DNA from: CAVZAB01 sp963773155
GTDB lineage: Bacteria; Pseudomonadota; Alphaproteobacteria; Rhizobiales; Beijerinckiaceae
DNA: 47,275 bases
Direction: 5' to 3'
Assembly: GCA_963773155.1 (NCBI GenBank)
Contig: CAVZAB010000020.1
Coordinates: 1 to 47,275 of the forward strand
Shown: positions 17,639 through 25,883 of the stretch, piece by piece
Layout of the letters: each line of letters starts with the position of its first letter
Position numbering within the stretch: position 1 is the first letter of the stretch
The notes under the pieces: generated by a model
Database searches by the model: none
The model's input: only the letters and a program-made list of their open reading frames with translations
Told to the model about the DNA's origin: nothing
Translations under genes and position numbers: made by a program

Positions 17639-18412
17639 ATGGAACCTGCCGCTGCCGAGGCCGATGAAATCCTGTCTCTAACTTCGCGTTGCGACGGCGG
17701 GCCGACCCGCGATGGAGCGGTTGGGCTACTGGCGCTGGCAACCGATCATGTCTGCGAAGGCGATCTTCGCCGGGTGCTGCCGCAAGACAGGCTTCCGCTC
17801 TACGTCAGCCGCGTAACCATTGCGACGGAATTGTCGGTCGACACATTGGCGGCGATGAGGGGTGACATTGCCCGGGCCGCCGCGCTCTTGCTGCCGGAAA
17901 GCCGGCTCGATGTCATTGCCTATGGCTGCACGTCGGGCACCATGGTGATCGGCGAAGATATTGTGTTTGCCGAAATCCGCAAGGTGCGGCCCGGCATAGC
18001 CTGTACGACGCCGCCGACCGCCTGCCTGGCCGCTTTTGCGGCCCTTGGCGTGAAGCGGATTGCGGTGCTTGCGCCCTATCCGCATGCCGTCAATCTGCGG
18101 GTCCGCCGCTATCTCCAATTGCACGGTCTGGACGTGCCGGTCTTTGGCGGTTTCAACAAGGACAAGGACGCCGATATTGCCGCTATATCAGTCGACAGCA
18201 TCATCGAATCGGCGCATCTGCTCGATCGTCCAGAAATTGACGGGATCTTTCTCTCTTGCACGGGATTGCGGGCCATAGATGCCGTGGAACCGCTCGAAGC
18301 GATGCTGGAAAAACCGGTGGTAACCAGCAATCAGGCCTTGGCTTGGCATGCGATGCGCTTAGCCGGTTGCCGCGACCATATTTCAGGCTTTGGCCATCTC
18401 TTGAGCCTGTAG
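17639..18412 (+). CDS. Asp/Glu racemase-fold protein, EutA/maleate isomerase-like
   Basis: Cytoplasmic enzyme of 257 residues from the ATG at 17639 (MEPAAAEADEILSL), 4 bases after GGGGAAAAAT; the longer frame starting at 17588 adds an unlikely leader. The two catalytic cysteines of the family are both present: DVIAYGCTSGTMVIG and IDGIFLSCTGLRAIDAVE. The end PVVTSNQALAWHAMRLAG matches the EutA (ectoine utilisation) and arylmalonate decarboxylase/maleate isomerase group. No ectoine operon surrounds it, although a DoeA-like gene lies 10 kb away. Substrate unknown. Confidence 0.82.
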   Translation: MEPAAAEADEILSLTSRCDGGPTRDGAVGLLALATDHVCEGDLRRVLPQDRLPLYVSRVTIATELSVDTLAAMRGDIARAAALLLPESRLDVIAYGCTSGTMVIGEDIVFAEIRKVRPGIACTTPPTACLAAFAALGVKRIAVLAPYPHAVNLRVRRYLQLHGLDVPVFGGFNKDKDADIAAISVDSIIESAHLLDRPEIDGIFLSCTGLRAIDAVEPLEAMLEKPVVTSNQALAWHAMRLAGCRDHISGFGHLLSL

Positions 18413-18777
18413 TCGGACCTTCATTCGCGCCAGGCAGAATTGGATTCCACCGGTCAAGGACAGCCACAATGATATTTTTGCGGCCGGCCTATCTCGGTCT
18501 TGCGCTTGGATTGCTGCTCGGCCGGTGGTAATGCCGTTCAGCGCGGCCGCGCTCAGTGCCAACATCCAGATCGTAAGGAACCTTGGTAACGGCAGGGGCA
18601 TTCTGTTCGCTGGACGAACGGCTGCTTCGCGATATGCCGCGGCCGCTATTTTGTCCACCGTGCCTGGCGCGGACAGCGCTTTGAGATTTTTGTTCGATCG
18701 GGCAATGGTCGGATCGTGGATGCCACAGCATCGGGCGCTGAACACCCACAGCCCTGGGCCAGTCTCTATGGCCGTCC
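18413..18777. other. Intergenic stretch without a supported gene
   Basis: No frame here has a ribosome binding site plus a protein-like composition. Short hydrophobic runs on the minus strand (LTIWMLALSAAALNGITTG) could be the last trace of a membrane protein but cannot be assigned. Confidence 0.4.
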
Positions 18778-19707
18778 TCAATCCGCGCTGGGCGAACCGA
18801 GCAAGCCTGGGTCGGTGGCGACGAGCTCCTCGACGCAGCGCGTGAAAAGCATGACTTTTGGCGGCAACACGTCGTAGGGGGGATAATAGGCGGAAAGCCA
18901 GATCTCCGGTGGTGACCAATCTGCCAGAATTGGCCGCAACGCGCCGTTGTCGAGATGCGCGGCAACGATGAAGCGCGGCAACAGGGCTATGCCTTCGCCA
19001 AGCGCCGCAAGATCGCCGATGACATCGCCATTGTCGCATTGAAACACCACGGTTGGCTGGACGCTTTGCTCTCTCCCGCTCGGTGTGTGGCGCAGATGCC
19101 AGCGATCGCCGCCGGCCAACCTCGAATAGCCGAGACAATGATGATGGGCGAGATCGGATGGCTTCTGCGGGGTTCCGATGCGGCTTAGGTAGCTGGGTGC
19201 GGCGACGAGCAAGCGAGGTACGCCGCAGATTTTTCGCCAGATCGTGGATTTCTCAGCGGGCGGGCTCGAAATGCGTAGCGCCATGCCGAATTCGGCGCCC
19301 AGAATGTCGACAAAACGGTCGGTGAGATTGAGATTGAGTTGCACGTCGGGATAGAGGCTTCGAAATTGCGCTATGACGCGCGGCATGAAGCGCAGGCCAA
19401 GTGACAGAGGCGCGCTGACCCGCAAGGCGCCGGCGACGGCGGTCTGCTGCTCGCGGATCAGGCGATTGGCGCGCTCGATCTCGCCGGCAATGCCTTTGAC
19501 CTGTTCGAAATAGAGACGCCCAGCGAGTGTCAAGGCGACCCGGCGGGTTGTGCGCACCAGGAGCTGGGCACCGAGTAAGGCTTCCAATTCGGCGACATAG
19601 CGAGTGGCGATACTGCGGGAAAGCCCGAGCAGGCGGGCACCGCCGGCAAAGCTCTGCTGCGCTGCGACCGCGACAAAGACTTCAATGCGTTCGAGCTGAC
19701 CGGTCAC
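18778..19707 (-). CDS. LysR-family transcriptional regulator
   Basis: 309 residues from the GTG at 19707 (VTGQLERIEVFVAVAAQQS), which has GGAGGGCGAGG in front; the longer frame to 19899 runs through the intergenic region. The N-terminal helix-turn-helix is at about residues 5-65 (FAGGARLLGLSRSIATRYVAELE). A periplasmic-binding-like effector domain covers about 90-295. Divergent from the mhqO/mhqD-like pair, it is their probable regulator. A LysR-type palindrome lies between the two start sites. Confidence 0.9.
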   Translation of the reverse strand: MTGQLERIEVFVAVAAQQSFAGGARLLGLSRSIATRYVAELEALLGAQLLVRTTRRVALTLAGRLYFEQVKGIAGEIERANRLIREQQTAVAGALRVSAPLSLGLRFMPRVIAQFRSLYPDVQLNLNLTDRFVDILGAEFGMALRISSPPAEKSTIWRKICGVPRLLVAAPSYLSRIGTPQKPSDLAHHHCLGYSRLAGGDRWHLRHTPSGREQSVQPTVVFQCDNGDVIGDLAALGEGIALLPRFIVAAHLDNGALRPILADWSPPEIWLSAYYPPYDVLPPKVMLFTRCVEELVATDPGLLGSPSAD

Positions 19708-19752
19708 CCTCGCCCTCCGAATTGGCGTGCTTCCTAGAGCATTATCTGCATT

Positions 19753-19775
19753 ATTGCTTCGAAATTCGCAACAAT
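19753..19775. promoter_or_regulatory. LysR-box-like palindrome between the regulator and mhqO
   Basis: Inverted TTGC (19754-19757) and GCAA (19768-19771) flank the symmetric core TTCGAAATTC, and ATTG/CAAT extend the symmetry outward. This fits the T-N11-A type of LysR recognition site. It lies about 45 bp before the LysR start and 100 bp before mhqO, where an activator or autorepressor site is expected. Confidence 0.5.
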
Positions 19776-19876
19776 ATATGGCGATTTCAGCGACTACCGC
19801 GTTCGACCTGCCCTTTCTATTTTGTTTGTTATGTCCCGACATAAAGCGTCGCTCAACGCCAGCTGCGGAGATCATC

Positions 19877-20816
19877 ATGAATAGAATTAGCGATATCAAA
19901 GGCTTGCATCATGTGACCTCGATGGCGCAAGACGCCCAGGCCAATAATGCCTTTTTCACCAAGACGCTTGGGTTGCGCCGGGTCAAGAAGACGGTCAATT
20001 TCGACGCGCCGGACGTCTATCACCTCTATTACGGCGATGAGGTAGGCACCCCGGGCTCCGTTATGACCTATTTTCCGTTTCCGGATGCCTCAAGGGGCCG
20101 CCCGGGCACCGGTGAGGTTGGCGAAACCGTCTTTGCGGTGCCGCGCGATTCGCTGCCGTTCTGGCAAGAGCGCCTGGGCCGCCTTGGCGTCGATGGTCTG
20201 AAGGTGGATGCGGCGTTTGGCGAGAAGCGACTGCATTTTGCCGGTCCCGATGGCGAGGGTTTTGCTCTGGTCGAGGCGGCTAGCGATTCGCGCCATCCCT
20301 GGGCCAAGGGCGGCATTGCCGCCGATTACGCCATCCGCGGCTTTCATTCGGTCTCACTGCAGTCTGCGTGACGAGGGGGCAACAGCCGAATTGTTGAAGT
20401 TCATGGGTTATAACGAGGTTGCCGCTTCTGACGGGGTGCGGCGCTTTCAGCTTTCCGGCGGCAATGGCGCCGACTTCGTCGATATCGCAACCATGCCCAA
20501 TGTTGCGCCGAGCAGACCGGGAGCGGGTTCGGTGCATCACGTGGCCTTCGCGGTCGAAAACCGCGCCCGCCAGCTTGAGGTACGTAAGGCTCTCTTGGAT
20601 ACCGGCTACCACGTGACGCCGGTGATCGACCGGGACTATTTCTGGGCGATCTATTTCCGCACCCCTGGCGGCGTGTTGTTCGAGGTTTCGACCAACGAGC
20701 CGGGTTTCGACCGAGACGAGGACAAGGCCCATCTCGGCGAGGCACTGAAGCTTCCCAAGCAGCACGCCTTGTTGCGCGAGAAGCTAGAGGCGAGCCTTGT
20801 TCCGATCATCGATTGA
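19877..20816 (+). pseudogene. Ring-cleaving dioxygenase of the VOC superfamily (MhqO-like), frameshifted
   Basis: Glyoxalase/extradiol dioxygenase-fold protein of about 312 residues, the type linked to hydroquinone detoxification in Bacillus (MhqO). The start at 19877 (MNRISDIKGLHHVTSMAQDA) has a metal-ligand His in GLHHVTS. The first frame ends at 20371, but one extra base near 20358-20361 separates it from a good continuation (SLRDEGATAELLKFMGY ... GAGSVHHVAFAVENRARQL ... YFRTPGGVLFEVSTNEPG) to 20816. The second His (SVHHVAF) and the Glu ligand (LFEVST) lie in the second half. It is followed after 13 bp by an alpha/beta hydrolase gene, the usual partner. Confidence 0.82.
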
Positions 20817-20829
20817 GCGGTGAGATAAA

Positions 20830-21474
20830 ATGGCGCTGAGCACCTACAGGTTTTTCGAGAAGCCGGCGGCGCGCCACCCCGCGCCGCTCCTCATCACCTT
20901 TCATGGTACCGGTGGCGACGAACATCAGCTGGTGCCATTGGCTCTCGAACTCGTTCCCGAGGCGACAATCCTGTCGCCGCGCGGCGACGTGTCGGAGCAC
21001 GGGCACTTGCGTTTCTTCAGGCGAAAGGCCGAAGGCGTCTATGATTTCGAGGACCTTGGCCGGCGAAGCCGGGCGATGGCCGATTTTATTCGAGACCATA
21101 GGGATCGGGTCAAGCCTTCACGAACAATTGGCCTTGGTTACTCGAATGGAGCCAATATTCTCGCTGCGGTTGCGTTCGCGCAGGCAGACTTGTTCGATGA
21201 TCTCGTGCTGATGCATCCGCTAGTGCCCTGGGCGCCCGTCGGCGATCCCGCTCTGGCGCGCCTTCGGGTGTTGATCACGGCCGGCCGGCAGGATCCGATT
21301 TGTCCAGTGCCTTTGACCGAGGCTCTTGGCACCTTTTTTCGAAACCAGGGCTGCGACACTCGGATTGCCTGGCACGCCGGCGCTCATGAATTGCGGCCCG
21401 AGGAGCAGCGTGAAGCCCAACGCTTTCTAAGCAAGGTCCCGGCCTCGCTCAACCAGGCGCGTTACTTTCGCTAG
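20830..21474 (+). CDS. Alpha/beta hydrolase, carboxylesterase (MhqD-like)
   Basis: Esterase of 214 residues in the phospholipase/carboxylesterase family. The nucleophile elbow is GYSNG with Ser105, the acid is Asp155 in GRQDPICPV, and the base is His186 in GAHELRPEE; the oxyanion region is FHGTGGDEHQL. It begins 13 bp after the VOC dioxygenase, which matches the MhqO-MhqD pairing known from quinone and azo-compound resistance operons. The divergent LysR would be the regulator. Confidence 0.88.
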   Translation: MALSTYRFFEKPAARHPAPLLITFHGTGGDEHQLVPLALELVPEATILSPRGDVSEHGHLRFFRRKAEGVYDFEDLGRRSRAMADFIRDHRDRVKPSRTIGLGYSNGANILAAVAFAQADLFDDLVLMHPLVPWAPVGDPALARLRVLITAGRQDPICPVPLTEALGTFFRNQGCDTRIAWHAGAHELRPEEQREAQRFLSKVPASLNQARYFR

Positions 21475-21809
21475 CAAGCTACGAGTGCCAAATGGCATTC
21501 GACAATTTACCAGGCGCTGCAGCCGACTGAATCTGGGTCAAGCCACAACACTATTCAAAGGCGAAGAGGTTCTATTTTATCATCTCGGAGCTATCATTGG
21601 CAAAACGTTGGCAACAAAATTGCCACAGAGGAAACCTAGTTGATCCTGGCGGAACTTGCAAAAAAGGCTCCCGGCTCGGACCATGTGCGATTGCCCGGCA
21701 GTTGGGCTGGCATCGAGAGGACCGTTAGACCTTTTAACCGTGGCGAAACCAGACCGTTATGAGCGATAGGCCTAGCCAACATCAATTCTAATGACATTGG
21801 TACAGCCTG
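21475..21809. other. Intergenic stretch, no supported gene
   Basis: No convincing coding region. AT content rises from here on compared with the region to the left, marking the start of the accessory segment. A loose inverted repeat (TTGGCAA ... TTGCCA) lies around 21597-21625. Confidence 0.4.
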
Positions 21810-22519
21810 AGTGCGAGGTATGACGTTGGTGCCGCAAATGGCAGGATTGGTGCTGATGCTCGCAGCAGGCCTATGGCAGTCTCGCCCCCATAAGTTGGCT
21901 CGCTTAGACTTACCGGCTCTATCGCCAGCTTTCGCTCCACACCCATCAGCAAATTCGAATTTCTTTTGGGCAACTCCCCTTTGTCGTCGTGGGGATGCGG
22001 ACATTCGCGCTCCTACTGCTGATGGTCTTGGTCGTTTTCCACGTGCCGATCAGGGGACCTTTTGGAGCCCTCGCGCTTGGGACGCTGCACTACGCTTTTT
22101 CGACTTGCGGTTTTGGGCAGCTCGTCTCGACCTTCACCCGCACCCAGGTCGCGGCGGTCTTTGCGACTGTGGTTCTCGCCATCATCCCCGTCGTGAATTA
22201 TTCCGGCCTCCTCGTACCGGTGTGCTCCCTCACTGGCCGAGGAAGACTGATCGGGTTGCTGTTAACGGCGGCCTGGTTTCAGCCGATCAGCGTCGGCACC
22301 TTATTGCTCTCGGCGATGGAAAGCATGCCGGTTTGGCTGGACTACCCGATGAAGGCGATCAACCCGACCCCGCACTTTGTGATTTTCTCCCAGGACGAGC
22401 TTTATCGCGGGGCGGATGTTTCCATTGTCTAGCCAGAGATCGTTGCGACGGCCGTTATTGGAAGTGTCTTTTTCGGTGTCGCCTTGTACCGGTTTCGTCG
22501 CCTCATTCTGAGCGGTTGA
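21810..22519 (+). pseudogene. ABC-2 permease relic (RbbA/YhhJ-type C-terminal half)
   Basis: Remains of a membrane permease. In one frame, near 21903-21975, the sequence reads GSIASFRSTPISKFEFLLGN, matching the stretch before the membrane domain of RbbA-type exporters. After a frameshift near 21978 comes FVVVGMRTFALLLLMVLVVF, GALALGTLHYAF and FGQLVSTFTRTQVAAVFAT. A TAG at 22430-22432 interrupts the frame, yet PEIVATAVIGSVFFGVALYR and RFRRLILSG follow in the same frame up to the stop at 22517-22519, so a Trp codon probably became TAG. The ATP-binding half is missing. Upstream of a patatin gene. Confidence 0.65.
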
Positions 22520-22586
22520 TGGCAGGTGCGGACGCCACCCGTTCACTCAGGTATTGGCTTCTGACGCAGCATGAAACGAGTATCCA

Positions 22587-23522
22587 ATGAGACGTCCTCG
22601 GATTGGCCTCGCACTCGGTAGTGGCTCTGCCCGCGGGTGGGCGCACATTGGCATTATCGACGCCTTGACCGAGGCAGGCATCGAGCCAGATATCATCTGC
22701 GGAACCTCCATTGGCTCGTTGGTGGGCGCAGCTTACGTCGCTGGACGGCTCGCCGAGCTGCGGCAATGGGCTGAGGCCGCGACCTGGCGTGAAGTCGTCG
22801 GGCTGCTCGACGTCCGACTCTCTGGCGGTGGACTGATCGGCGGCAATCTCGTGGTCGACTTTCTCCGTCGGATCGGGATCACGGGGGCGATCGAATCCTA
22901 TTCCAGACCCTATGCCGCCATCGCTACCGATCTGGTGACCGGTCGTGAGATATGGCTCCAGTCCGGCCCGATCGACGAGGCAGTCCGGGCGTCCATTGCG
23001 TTCCCTGGGATAATCAGCCCAGCCCGAATCGGCGATAGATGGCTGGTCGACGGCGGGCTTTCCAATCCGGTGCCGGTGGCGGTCTGCCGCGCTCTCGGCG
23101 CGGACGTGGTCATCGCCGTCAATCTCAATGGTGATTTGTTGGGGCGGCGATTCGAAACCGAGCTTAACCCGGAGGCACCGGCGGAACCCCTTAGTGTTCC
23201 GAAGGAGTTTGTGGCTCGTCTATTTACCCAGCTTCCGCCAGGCCTGCGCGAGCAGGCTGAGCAGATTGCACCCCATCTGCTGGCTCAGGGACCATCAACA
23301 CCAGGATATTTCGACGTGCTCGCGAACTCGATCAACATCATGCAGGACTATATCACCCGCGCTCGTCTCGCGGGCGATCCGCCGCACGTTATGTTGCTGC
23401 CCCGACTGCGGCAGATCAAGCTATTGGAATTCCACCGCGCTAACGAGGCAATCGCTGAGGGTCGCCTTTGCCTTGAAGAGGCCGTGCCTTTGCTCAGGCG
23501 CTTTGTCTCATTGAACAAGTGA
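22587..23522 (+). CDS. rssA: Patatin-like phospholipase, RssA-like
   Basis: Serine lipid acyl hydrolase of 311 residues. The oxyanion loop is GLALGSGSARGWAHIG, the nucleophile elbow CGTSIGSLVG has Ser41, and the Asp of the Ser-Asp dyad sits in WLVDGGLSNPVPV. The NTE/RssA subgroup fits length and the early oxyanion loop. It begins 68 bp after the ABC permease relic and is followed by the IS relic. The gene looks intact. Confidence 0.88.
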   Translation: MRRPRIGLALGSGSARGWAHIGIIDALTEAGIEPDIICGTSIGSLVGAAYVAGRLAELRQWAEAATWREVVGLLDVRLSGGGLIGGNLVVDFLRRIGITGAIESYSRPYAAIATDLVTGREIWLQSGPIDEAVRASIAFPGIISPARIGDRWLVDGGLSNPVPVAVCRALGADVVIAVNLNGDLLGRRFETELNPEAPAEPLSVPKEFVARLFTQLPPGLREQAEQIAPHLLAQGPSTPGYFDVLANSINIMQDYITRARLAGDPPHVMLLPRLRQIKLLEFHRANEAIAEGRLCLEEAVPLLRRFVSLNK

Positions 23523-23656
23523 GCGAAAATTGCCTGAGCTCGCCAATTGCTGCACCCAATTTTGTGCCATCCGCGGTTTGTCAGGAATGGCACCCTGGGT
23601 CAAAAACGACCGATCGGGCCTTCTGGCCAGTTTTGGTTTTCGTCCAGCCAAGCCAG

Positions 23657-24258
23657 ATGTTGTCGGATGCGCAGTTGCGCCGGATCGAGGGGCATTTCCC
23701 GCGGTCTCACGGTGTGCCGAGGGTCGATGACGGGCGGATCGTCAGTGGCATCATCGTCGTGATCAGGAACGGGCTGCGGTGGCGCGACGCGCGCCGGGGA
23801 ATACGGCCCCCACAAGACGATCTACAACCGCTTCATCCGCTGGAGCCGTCTCGGTTCGGTGGCAAAAGTGGCGGTAAACCCGATCAACTGACGGTCGACG
23901 TCACCCATTTGATGGCGCATCGAACGGCCGCAAGCCCGTTTAAAAGGGCTGTTCCCCGACGTATCGGGCGAACCAAGCGCGGCCTGATCCCTGCTCGGTG
24001 ACAAAGGCTACGACGCCGACTGGTTTCGCACTGTCTTGGCCGATCGCGGCATCGCTGCCTGCATCCCGTCCAAAGCCACCGCAACGTATCGATCCCGCGC
24101 GACACCGTCCTCCACCGCCGTCGCCACAAGATCGAGAACCTGTTCGGCAGGCTCAAGGACTGGCGCCGCATCCACACCCGCTATGCCCACACCTTCATGT
24201 CCGCGATCTGTATCGCCGCAGCCGTAATCTTCTGGCTCTGATCAGTCCTGAGCCTAGC
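23657..24258 (+). mobile_element. IS5-family transposase relic
   Basis: Degenerate DDE transposase. It starts MLSDAQLRRIEGHFPRSHG and VPRVDDGRIVSGIIVVIRNG, which is the IS5-family N-terminus. After frameshifts come VTHLMAHRTAASPFKRA, KGYDADWFRTVLADRGIAAC and, near the end, KIENLFGRLKDWRRIHTRYA then FMSAICIAAAVIFWL with stop TGA at 24239-24241. The coding part is about 585 bp where about 750-800 is normal, so there are internal deletions. The element's right end appears to be near 24258, shared with the inverted copy at 25692. Confidence 0.8.
24233..24258. repeat. IS end, one arm of a 26-bp inverted repeat
   Basis: The 26 bases ending at 24258 occur in exact inverted form at 25692-25717. They include the end of the transposase frame and the terminal CCTGAGCCTAGC. 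The two ends face each other and frame the arsR-AHSA1-GFA genes. Confidence 0.75.
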
Positions 24259-24259
24259 T

Positions 24260-24676
24260 TCACATCGGCGGCATCTTCTCGAATTTCGGCACGGCCGGAT
24301 CGAGCCGGTCCCAGGCATGACCGCGCGCCGTGTACGTCACCATCTGCGGCTCGTATCGGCCTGGATCGTCGAGGCTCGCGGCGTGAATGGTGAAGAGGCC
24401 CGGCATGGCCGAGAAGGTCAGATAGACAGGCGACCCGCAGGCGGGGCAGAAGCCGCGCGTCTTCACGTTCCCGCTGTCGCCGACCATGTCCCAATGCGTC
24501 GCTTCGCCCTCGAGCTTCACCGCCTCCCTGCTCGGGAAGGTCAGATAGGATCCGTGCCCGGTGCCGCTCGTACTCTGGCAATCGCGGCACTGGCAGTCGT
24601 TCATCGCAATCGGCTCGGCCGAGATTTCATAGCGGATCGCGCCGCAGGCGCATCCGCCGGTGTAAGGCTTGCTCAT
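24260..24676 (-). CDS. GFA-family (glutathione-dependent formaldehyde-activating fold) protein
   Basis: 138-residue zinc-binding protein of the GFA/CENP-V fold, starting at 24676 (MSKPYTGGCACGAIRYEIS) with GGGAGAGA before the ATG. Zinc cysteines are visible in GGCACGAIR, NDCQCRDCQ and GFCPACGSP. Some family members make S-hydroxymethylglutathione, but most are uncharacterised. Its stop codon lies only two bases from the IS end, so the element is immediately downstream. It is last in an operon after arsR and the AHSA1 gene. Confidence 0.86.
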   Translation of the reverse strand: MSKPYTGGCACGAIRYEISAEPIAMNDCQCRDCQSTSGTGHGSYLTFPSREAVKLEGEATHWDMVGDSGNVKTRGFCPACGSPVYLTFSAMPGLFTIHAASLDDPGRYEPQMVTYTARGHAWDRLDPAVPKFEKMPPM

Positions 24677-24726
24677 GTCTCTCTCCCAATAATGCGCTAC
24701 ATTGGGCCACGGCGATTTGCGTCGCG

Positions 24727-25191
24727 TCAGTCCTTCCCGTCGACGATAGCGCCAATGTTTTGGACTACCTTCTTCCAGCCTTTGCTCATGTTCTTGAAGG
24801 CAGTATCGTTCTTCGGCAGGACGAAGCCGGAATGGACAAGGCGGAGGCGCGTGCCGTTTTCGACCTTGGTAAGGATGAACGTGACCACGGTGTCGAGCCG
24901 TGAGCCGTATCCGACGTTTCCCTCTTGCCCGCCTTTCCAGGCATAGGCAAAACGTTCGTTCGGCTTCACCTCCAGCACTTGGCAGTGAATGGTGCCGTCC
25001 CACGCGCCAGCCGGCGTCGTCTGGTAGGTGAAGTGTTTGCCTTCCACGGGCTCGAAGCCGACCGGCATCATCAGCCAGCGGCCCATCAAATTGGCCGTGG
25101 TCAGCGTTTTCCAGATCGTCTCTGGCGTATGCGGGAAAACCTCGTCGACCACTATGTCTTGCGTATCGGGCTTCAATGCGGCGTCGTTCAT
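24727..25191 (-). CDS. SRPBCC/AHSA1 domain protein
   Basis: 154-residue START-like domain protein. The N-terminal pattern IVVDEVFPHTPETIWKTLTT and C-terminal SKGWKKVVQNIGAIVDGKD are typical of the AHSA1 (activator of Hsp90 homologue) branch, which in bacteria often sits beside an ArsR regulator. Start 25191 is 3 bp after the arsR stop. The ligand is unknown; the fold binds hydrophobic small molecules. Confidence 0.88.
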   Translation of the reverse strand: MNDAALKPDTQDIVVDEVFPHTPETIWKTLTTANLMGRWLMMPVGFEPVEGKHFTYQTTPAGAWDGTIHCQVLEVKPNERFAYAWKGGQEGNVGYGSRLDTVVTFILTKVENGTRLRLVHSGFVLPKNDTAFKNMSKGWKKVVQNIGAIVDGKD

Positions 25192-25194
25192 GGA

Positions 25195-25518
25195 TCAATT
25201 TCCTTCAGTAGGGCTTCTGAGAATTGCAAAGCGTTCGCGCCAGAAGACGCCGTAATGGCTCATCCAGTCGACCAGCGGCTCGAGGCCTTCCGGCTGGGCG
25301 CGGTAGTAGACTTTCCGGCCTTCGGGGCGCTCGGCGACCAGGCCGGCCTGCTTCAGGGCCTTGAGGTGTTGAGAAATGGCGCCCTGCGTCACGCCGCTTC
25401 CTCGCGTCAGTTCGACGACGGTGATCTCGTCGGAGCTGACGACCTGCTCAAACACGGCCCGCCGCGTGGGATCGGCAAGCGCGCGCATGACGGCGTTGAT
25501 GGGAGCGGCGTCGGGCAT
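25195..25518 (-). CDS. ArsR/SmtB-family transcriptional regulator
   Basis: 107-residue winged-helix repressor. The helix-turn-helix is TRGSGVTQGAISQHLKALKQ and the wing VAERPEGRKVYYRAQPEGL. Metal-binding Cys (CVC) is absent, so it senses something other than arsenite or zinc. First gene of the operon with AHSA1 and GFA genes. The promoter (25525-25553) has a -10 ending only 6 bases before the ATG, implying a leaderless transcript, and a 12-bp palindrome in the spacer suggests autorepression. Confidence 0.9.
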   Translation of the reverse strand: MPDAAPINAVMRALADPTRRAVFEQVVSSDEITVVELTRGSGVTQGAISQHLKALKQAGLVAERPEGRKVYYRAQPEGLEPLVDWMSHYGVFWRERFAILRSPTEGN

Positions 25519-25524
25519 GGGAAA

Positions 25525-25553
25525 CCAATAGCGTACGCTAATTGATGAGTCAA
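25525..25553 (-). promoter_or_regulatory. Promoter and operator of the arsR operon
   Basis: Minus strand: -35 TTGACT (25553-25548), 17-bp spacer, -10 TATTGG (25530-25525). The spacer contains the palindrome TAGCGTACGCTA (25529-25540), which extends to near symmetry CAATTAGCGTACGCTATTG. This is where an ArsR dimer would block polymerase. The transcription start would fall at or within a base or two of the ATG at 25518. Confidence 0.6.
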
Positions 25554-25691
25554 GACTAATTGGTTCGATTGATGGTCCGTCAAAACGCCACTCTGTTAGT
25601 GGCGCGTTCGCGCCGCTTAGCGAGCAAAAAATGAGGCCGTGGGGCCGTCGCTGCGCGCTGCCGTGCTCGACGCGAGACTACGCTTCGTATC

Positions 25692-25803
25692 GCTAGGCTC
25701 AGGACTGATCAGAGCCAGATTACGGCGGCGGCGATACAGATCGCGGACATGAAGGAGTGGGCGCAGCGGGCATAGCGGGTGTGGATGCGGCGCTGTTGCG
25801 GGC
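25692..25803 (-). mobile_element. Second, inverted fragment of the same IS5-family element
   Basis: Reverse complement matches the last ~110 bp of the relic at 23657-24258 with a few small indels, including CGCCGCATCCACACCCGCTA and TCCGCGATCTGTATCGCCGC. Only the 3' end is left. Its terminus at 25692 faces left, opposite to the first copy. Beyond 25803 the sequence leaves the element and joins the acetoacetate decarboxylase relic. Confidence 0.75.
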
Positions 25804-25883
25804 AGCTGTTGCACATTTCTGGTGCAATCGTTCAAAGTATCAGGCTCCTTTCCTTGCTGTAGTGCTTGTTGGCTGGGCTCTCG

